DNA from: Candidatus Bipolaricaulis sp.
GTDB taxonomy: Bacteria > Bipolaricaulota > Bipolaricaulia > Bipolaricaulales > Bipolaricaulaceae
Direction of reading: 5' to 3'
Assembly (NCBI GenBank): GCA_020062805.1
Contig: JAGUVP010000203.1
Location: 1-9,692, forward strand
DNA: 9,692 nt
Part shown: positions 7,781 through 9,692 of the stretch, in pieces
Position numbering within the stretch: the stretch's first letter is position 1
How the letters are laid out: every line of letters begins with the position of its first letter
Notes under the pieces: generated by a model
What the model was told of the DNA's origin: nothing
The model's input: the letters and a program-made list of their open reading frames with translations, nothing else
The model's database searches: none
Program-made: the position numbers and the translations under genes

Positions 7781-7787
7781 TGCTGCT

Positions 7788-7793
7788 GAGAGG
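7788..7793 (+). promoter_or_regulatory. Shine-Dalgarno-like site of dxr
   Basis: GAGAGG lies 6 bases before the ATG at 7800. It supports this start over the in-frame GTG at 7758, which would add 14 residues (TSRWGSRAAERRR) ahead of the conserved NADPH-binding strand. It suggests dxr is translated from a leadered mRNA, unlike its neighbours. Confidence 0.6.
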
Positions 7794-7799
7794 CGCAGG

Positions 7800-8975
7800 A
7801 TGACCGCCCCGAAGCGGGTGGCGATCCTCGGGGCCACGGGGTCCATCGGGACTCAGGCCCTCCAAGTCCTCCGCGATCTTCGTCGTGCTGGACACGCTTT
7901 TCAGGTTATGGCCCTCGCCGCGGGGAGGAACGTCGAGACGCTCGCCGCACGCGTTGTGGAGTTCGGCGTGCAGCGCGTGGGCGCCGCGGGGCCGACGGAG
8001 GCGGACAGGCTGAGGCAGTTGCTCCCCCCGATGACGGAGATCGTCCATGGGTCGGAGGGCCTGGCCCATCTGGCCTCGCTGCCCGATGTAGACCTCGTGT
8101 TGAACGCCGTCGTCGGAGCTGCCGGGCTCGGTCCGACCCTCGCCGCCCTCGACGCAGGGAAGACGCTCGCCCTCGCGAACAAGGAGTCGCTTGTCATCGG
8201 AGGGGAGCTTGTCCTCCGGGCGCGTCGGCGACCGGATCAGATCGTTCCCGTGGACTCCGAACACGCCGCTCTGTTCCAGATCCTGGAGGGAAGGCGGCCC
8301 GGCGAAATCGAGCGTGCCTGGATCACGGCTTCGGGAGGCCCGTTTCGGGGTCGCTCTTTCGCTGACCTGTCCGCTGTGACCCCCGCCGAGGCGCTCGCCC
8401 ACCCGGTGTGGCCGATGGGTCGGCGGATCAGCGTAGATTCGGCGACGCTTGCCAACAAGGCGTTCGAGGTGATCGAGGCCCGTCACCTGTTCTCCCTCTC
8501 CTGGGAGAGGATCGGCGTGCTGATTCACCCGCAGGCCCAGGTCCATGCCCTCGTCGAGTTCCTGGACGGTACGGTTCTCGCCCAGCTCGCTCCCCCCGAC
8601 ATGCGGATTCCCATTCAGTCCGCCCTCACTCATCCCAGCCGCTGCACTTCCCGTACCGAGCGGCTCTCTCTTCCCAAGCTCGACGTGTCGTTCGAGGCAC
8701 TCGTTTCCGGGCGTTACCCCGCGTTTGATGCGGTTCTTGAAGCGGGGCAGAGAGGGGGGACCGCCCCGGCGGTGGCCAATGCCGCCGACGAGGTGCTCGT
8801 CGAGGCGTTTCTGCGCGGAGCGATCCCCTTCACAGCGATTGCGGAAGGGATAACGACGGTGCTTGCCGATCATAGCTGTTTTCCCGTCCAGAACATGGCT
8901 GACGTCCTTGATGCCGACAACTGGGCACGGGAGGAAGCACGAGAGGTTGTGGCGCGGTGGACGCGCAACGTATAA
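7800..8975 (+). CDS. dxr: 1-deoxy-D-xylulose 5-phosphate reductoisomerase (Dxr/IspC)
   Basis: The protein is 391 residues, typical for the family. It converts 1-deoxy-D-xylulose 5-phosphate to 2-C-methyl-D-erythritol 4-phosphate with NADPH and a divalent metal, the first committed step of the MEP isoprenoid pathway, in the cytoplasm. The NADPH-binding loop is GATGSIG (11-17). Further blocks are LANKES (125-130), metal ligands in PVDSEHAALFQ (Asp152, Glu154), substrate-phosphate Ser178 in ITASGGPF, and the flexible loop HPVWPMG (201-207, with Trp204 and Met206). Ser214, Asn219, Lys220 and metal ligand Glu223 lie in SVDSATLANKAFEVIEA, followed by HPQAQVHALVEF (243-254) and PDMRIPIQ (266-273). 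All expected catalytic residues are present. The motif HPQAQVH replaces the more common HPQSxVH. Its stop codon lies inside the presumed promoter of the downstream Rrf2 gene. MEP-pathway enzymes IspG and IspH downstream in metabolism are Fe-S proteins, a possible reason for the Fe-S-type neighbours. Confidence 0.97.
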   Translation: MTAPKRVAILGATGSIGTQALQVLRDLRRAGHAFQVMALAAGRNVETLAARVVEFGVQRVGAAGPTEADRLRQLLPPMTEIVHGSEGLAHLASLPDVDLVLNAVVGAAGLGPTLAALDAGKTLALANKESLVIGGELVLRARRRPDQIVPVDSEHAALFQILEGRRPGEIERAWITASGGPFRGRSFADLSAVTPAEALAHPVWPMGRRISVDSATLANKAFEVIEARHLFSLSWERIGVLIHPQAQVHALVEFLDGTVLAQLAPPDMRIPIQSALTHPSRCTSRTERLSLPKLDVSFEALVSGRYPAFDAVLEAGQRGGTAPAVANAADEVLVEAFLRGAIPFTAIAEGITTVLADHSCFPVQNMADVLDADNWAREEAREVVARWTRNV

Positions 8976-8978
8976 ACT
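8947..8978 (+). promoter_or_regulatory. Putative leaderless promoter of the Rrf2-family gene, overlapping the dxr stop
   Basis: TATAAACT at 8971-8978 can be read as -10 TATAAA (8971-8976, 18 bases after TTGTGG at 8947-8952) or as TAAACT (8973-8978). The second reading ends 8 bases before the ATG at 8987, the same distance as the two promoters at the divergent junction. The dxr stop TAA (8973-8975) lies within it. No Shine-Dalgarno is visible before 8987. Confidence 0.5.
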
Positions 8979-8986
8979 AGATCGCC

Positions 8987-9463
8987 ATGATTACCAGCAA
9001 GCGTTTGGGGTACGGAGTGTGTGTGTTGTACGAGCTTGCGATCCGCGAGGATGGCTACCACTCAGCGCGCGACGTCGCTGAAGGGTATCGCGTTCCCGAA
9101 GCGTTTGTGCGCAAGATCCTTCTCGATCTGCGGCGATCTGGTCTTGTTACTGCGCAGAAAGGACGTACCGGCGGCTACCGTCTCGCCCATGCCCCGAAGG
9201 CGATCAAGCTTGGGCAGCTCATCAAGGCCCTCGAGCCCGAGACCCCGAACCTCGTCTACGGTCGGCAGCGTGGTGGCGGCTTCGTCACGGGACAGGATTG
9301 CCCTGTGGGTCCGTTCTGGAAAGGACTTGAGACGAAATTCACCCAGGCCTTCGCCGAGAGCACGCTCGCCGATGTCGTGAACCAGTCTCGTGTGCGACCC
9401 AAGAAGCGCGCACCGGTGGCGAAGAAGGCTGCGCCTCGGGGCCGGAAGAAGGCCCGCAAGTAG
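8987..9463 (+). CDS. Rrf2-family transcriptional regulator with basic C-terminal tail
   Basis: The protein is 158 residues. Residues 1-80 fit the Rrf2 winged helix-turn-helix: YGVCVLYELA near the start, SARDVAEGYRVPEAFVRKILLDLRRSGLV (26-54) as helix-turn-helix and linker, then a wing with KGRTGGYRLA (58-67). Rrf2 proteins (IscR, NsrR, RsrR, CymR) repress or activate Fe-S assembly, nitrosative-stress or cysteine genes. IscR-type members bind an Fe-S cluster through three clustered cysteines. Here the equivalent region has only Cys105 (TGQDCPVGPFWKG); the only other cysteine is Cys12. Cluster binding is therefore doubtful or would need other ligands. Residues 135-158 form a Lys/Arg/Ala/Pro tail (PKKRAPVAKKAAPRGRKKARK region) unusual for the family and reminiscent of histone H1-like tails. 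It ends 2 bases before the next ATG, so the two are probably co-transcribed, and it may regulate that operon. Confidence 0.9.
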   Translation: MITSKRLGYGVCVLYELAIREDGYHSARDVAEGYRVPEAFVRKILLDLRRSGLVTAQKGRTGGYRLAHAPKAIKLGQLIKALEPETPNLVYGRQRGGGFVTGQDCPVGPFWKGLETKFTQAFAESTLADVVNQSRVRPKKRAPVAKKAAPRGRKKARK

Positions 9464-9465
9464 CC

Positions 9466-9692
9466 ATGCCCACGGCCGGGGAAATCCGCGCCGTTCTCCG
9501 TGAGGTCACGGATCCCGAGTTGGGGATCAACATCGTTGACCTGGGTCTCGTCTATGGGATCGAGGCTGACGGGAACCGGATCCACGTGACGATGACGCTC
9601 ACCTCCCCATCCTGTCCGTTTTCATCTGTGTTGCAGGCGCAGGTCGAGTCGGCTCTCCGCGAGAGGTTCGTCGGTCATGAGGTGGAAGTCAC
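9466..9692 (+). CDS. MIP18/DUF59-family (SufT/PaaD-like) protein, partial (C-terminus outside window)
   Basis: 75 codons are visible from the ATG at 9466, two bases after the Rrf2 stop (TAGCCATG), and the frame is open at the window edge. The family block TDPELGINIVDLGLVYGI (15-32) and the TSPSCP segment (46-51, with the conserved Cys50) identify a DUF59/MIP18 domain of about 100 residues. Members help Fe-S cluster maturation (SufT, CIA2/MIP18) or act in phenylacetate oxygenase maturation (PaaD). The Rrf2 neighbour favours an Fe-S assembly role, so suf-type genes may follow to the right. No Shine-Dalgarno is evident, and translation is probably coupled to the regulator. Whether the protein is a lone domain or fused to a Mrp/ApbC ATPase cannot be seen. 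Confidence 0.88.
   Translation, partial: MPTAGEIRAVLREVTDPELGINIVDLGLVYGIEADGNRIHVTMTLTSPSCPFSSVLQAQVESALRERFVGHEVEV

Larger units (their letters stand above)
7641..7799. other. ftsH-dxr intergenic region with no gene
   Basis: This 159-base gap holds nested inverted repeats (7668-7731), then a run of related hexamers (7736-7780), then a Shine-Dalgarno-like site. I saw no T-tract terminator after ftsH and no convincing -35/-10 pair, so it is unclear whether dxr is co-transcribed with ftsH. Confidence 0.6.

Noticed and set aside
7458..8873. A 471-codon minus-strand open frame spanning the ftsH end, the gap and most of dxr
   Set aside because: It crosses two certain genes on the other strand and its translation is featureless, so it is a GC shadow.
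1..9692. CRISPR arrays, transposases, integrases, rRNA or tRNA genes
   Set aside because: I looked for regular direct repeats, terminal inverted repeats with transposase motifs, and RNA gene signatures, and saw none I could support.

Overview
This is a GC-rich bacterial window (roughly two thirds G+C by eye) with tightly packed genes in two divergent groups that meet at about 5720-5799. The proteins are those of a diderm: two secreted or outer-surface proteins and a small predicted outer-membrane barrel sit next to housekeeping genes. The lineage cannot be fixed from sequence alone. GC richness, leaderless-looking promoters and surface proteins of this style would fit an early-branching diderm such as Bipolaricaulota (Acetothermia/OP1) or a Deinococcus-Thermus-like group. 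That is a guess.

Minus-strand group (5719 down to 1 and beyond): a secreted subtilisin-family (S8) serine protease with a C-terminal FlgD-like/type IX-secretion-like domain, then a small PorV/FadL-like outer-membrane barrel, then a very large secreted protein. The large protein has a beta-rich N-terminal part, a 'GSERVYLNG...GKDYTVDY' module and a beta-propeller, and its end lies outside the window. The barrel and large-protein genes overlap by one base (TGATG). The protease and barrel genes are separated by a 284-base stretch. That stretch is open in the barrel gene's frame and begins with an ATGA overlap, but its codon use is poor. The three genes look like one operon for a cell-surface proteolysis/anchoring module whose exact function is unknown.

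Plus-strand group (5799 to the right edge): FtsH (membrane AAA+ zinc protease), Dxr/IspC (second step of the MEP isoprenoid pathway), an Rrf2-family regulator with an unusual basic tail, and the start of a MIP18/DUF59 (SufT/PaaD-like) protein that suggests Fe-S cluster assembly genes further right. The 159-base ftsH-dxr gap holds nested inverted repeats that could fold as a three-way junction, followed by a run of TCTGCG/TTCGCG-type hexamers.

The most striking non-coding signal is at the divergent junction. Both genes start from near-identical 21-base sequences in mirror orientation (18 of 21 bases the same). Each has a TACAAT -10 box ending exactly 8 bases before the start codon, which implies leaderless transcripts. 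The Rrf2 gene has a -10-like element at the same distance. dxr instead has a Shine-Dalgarno-like GAGAGG.
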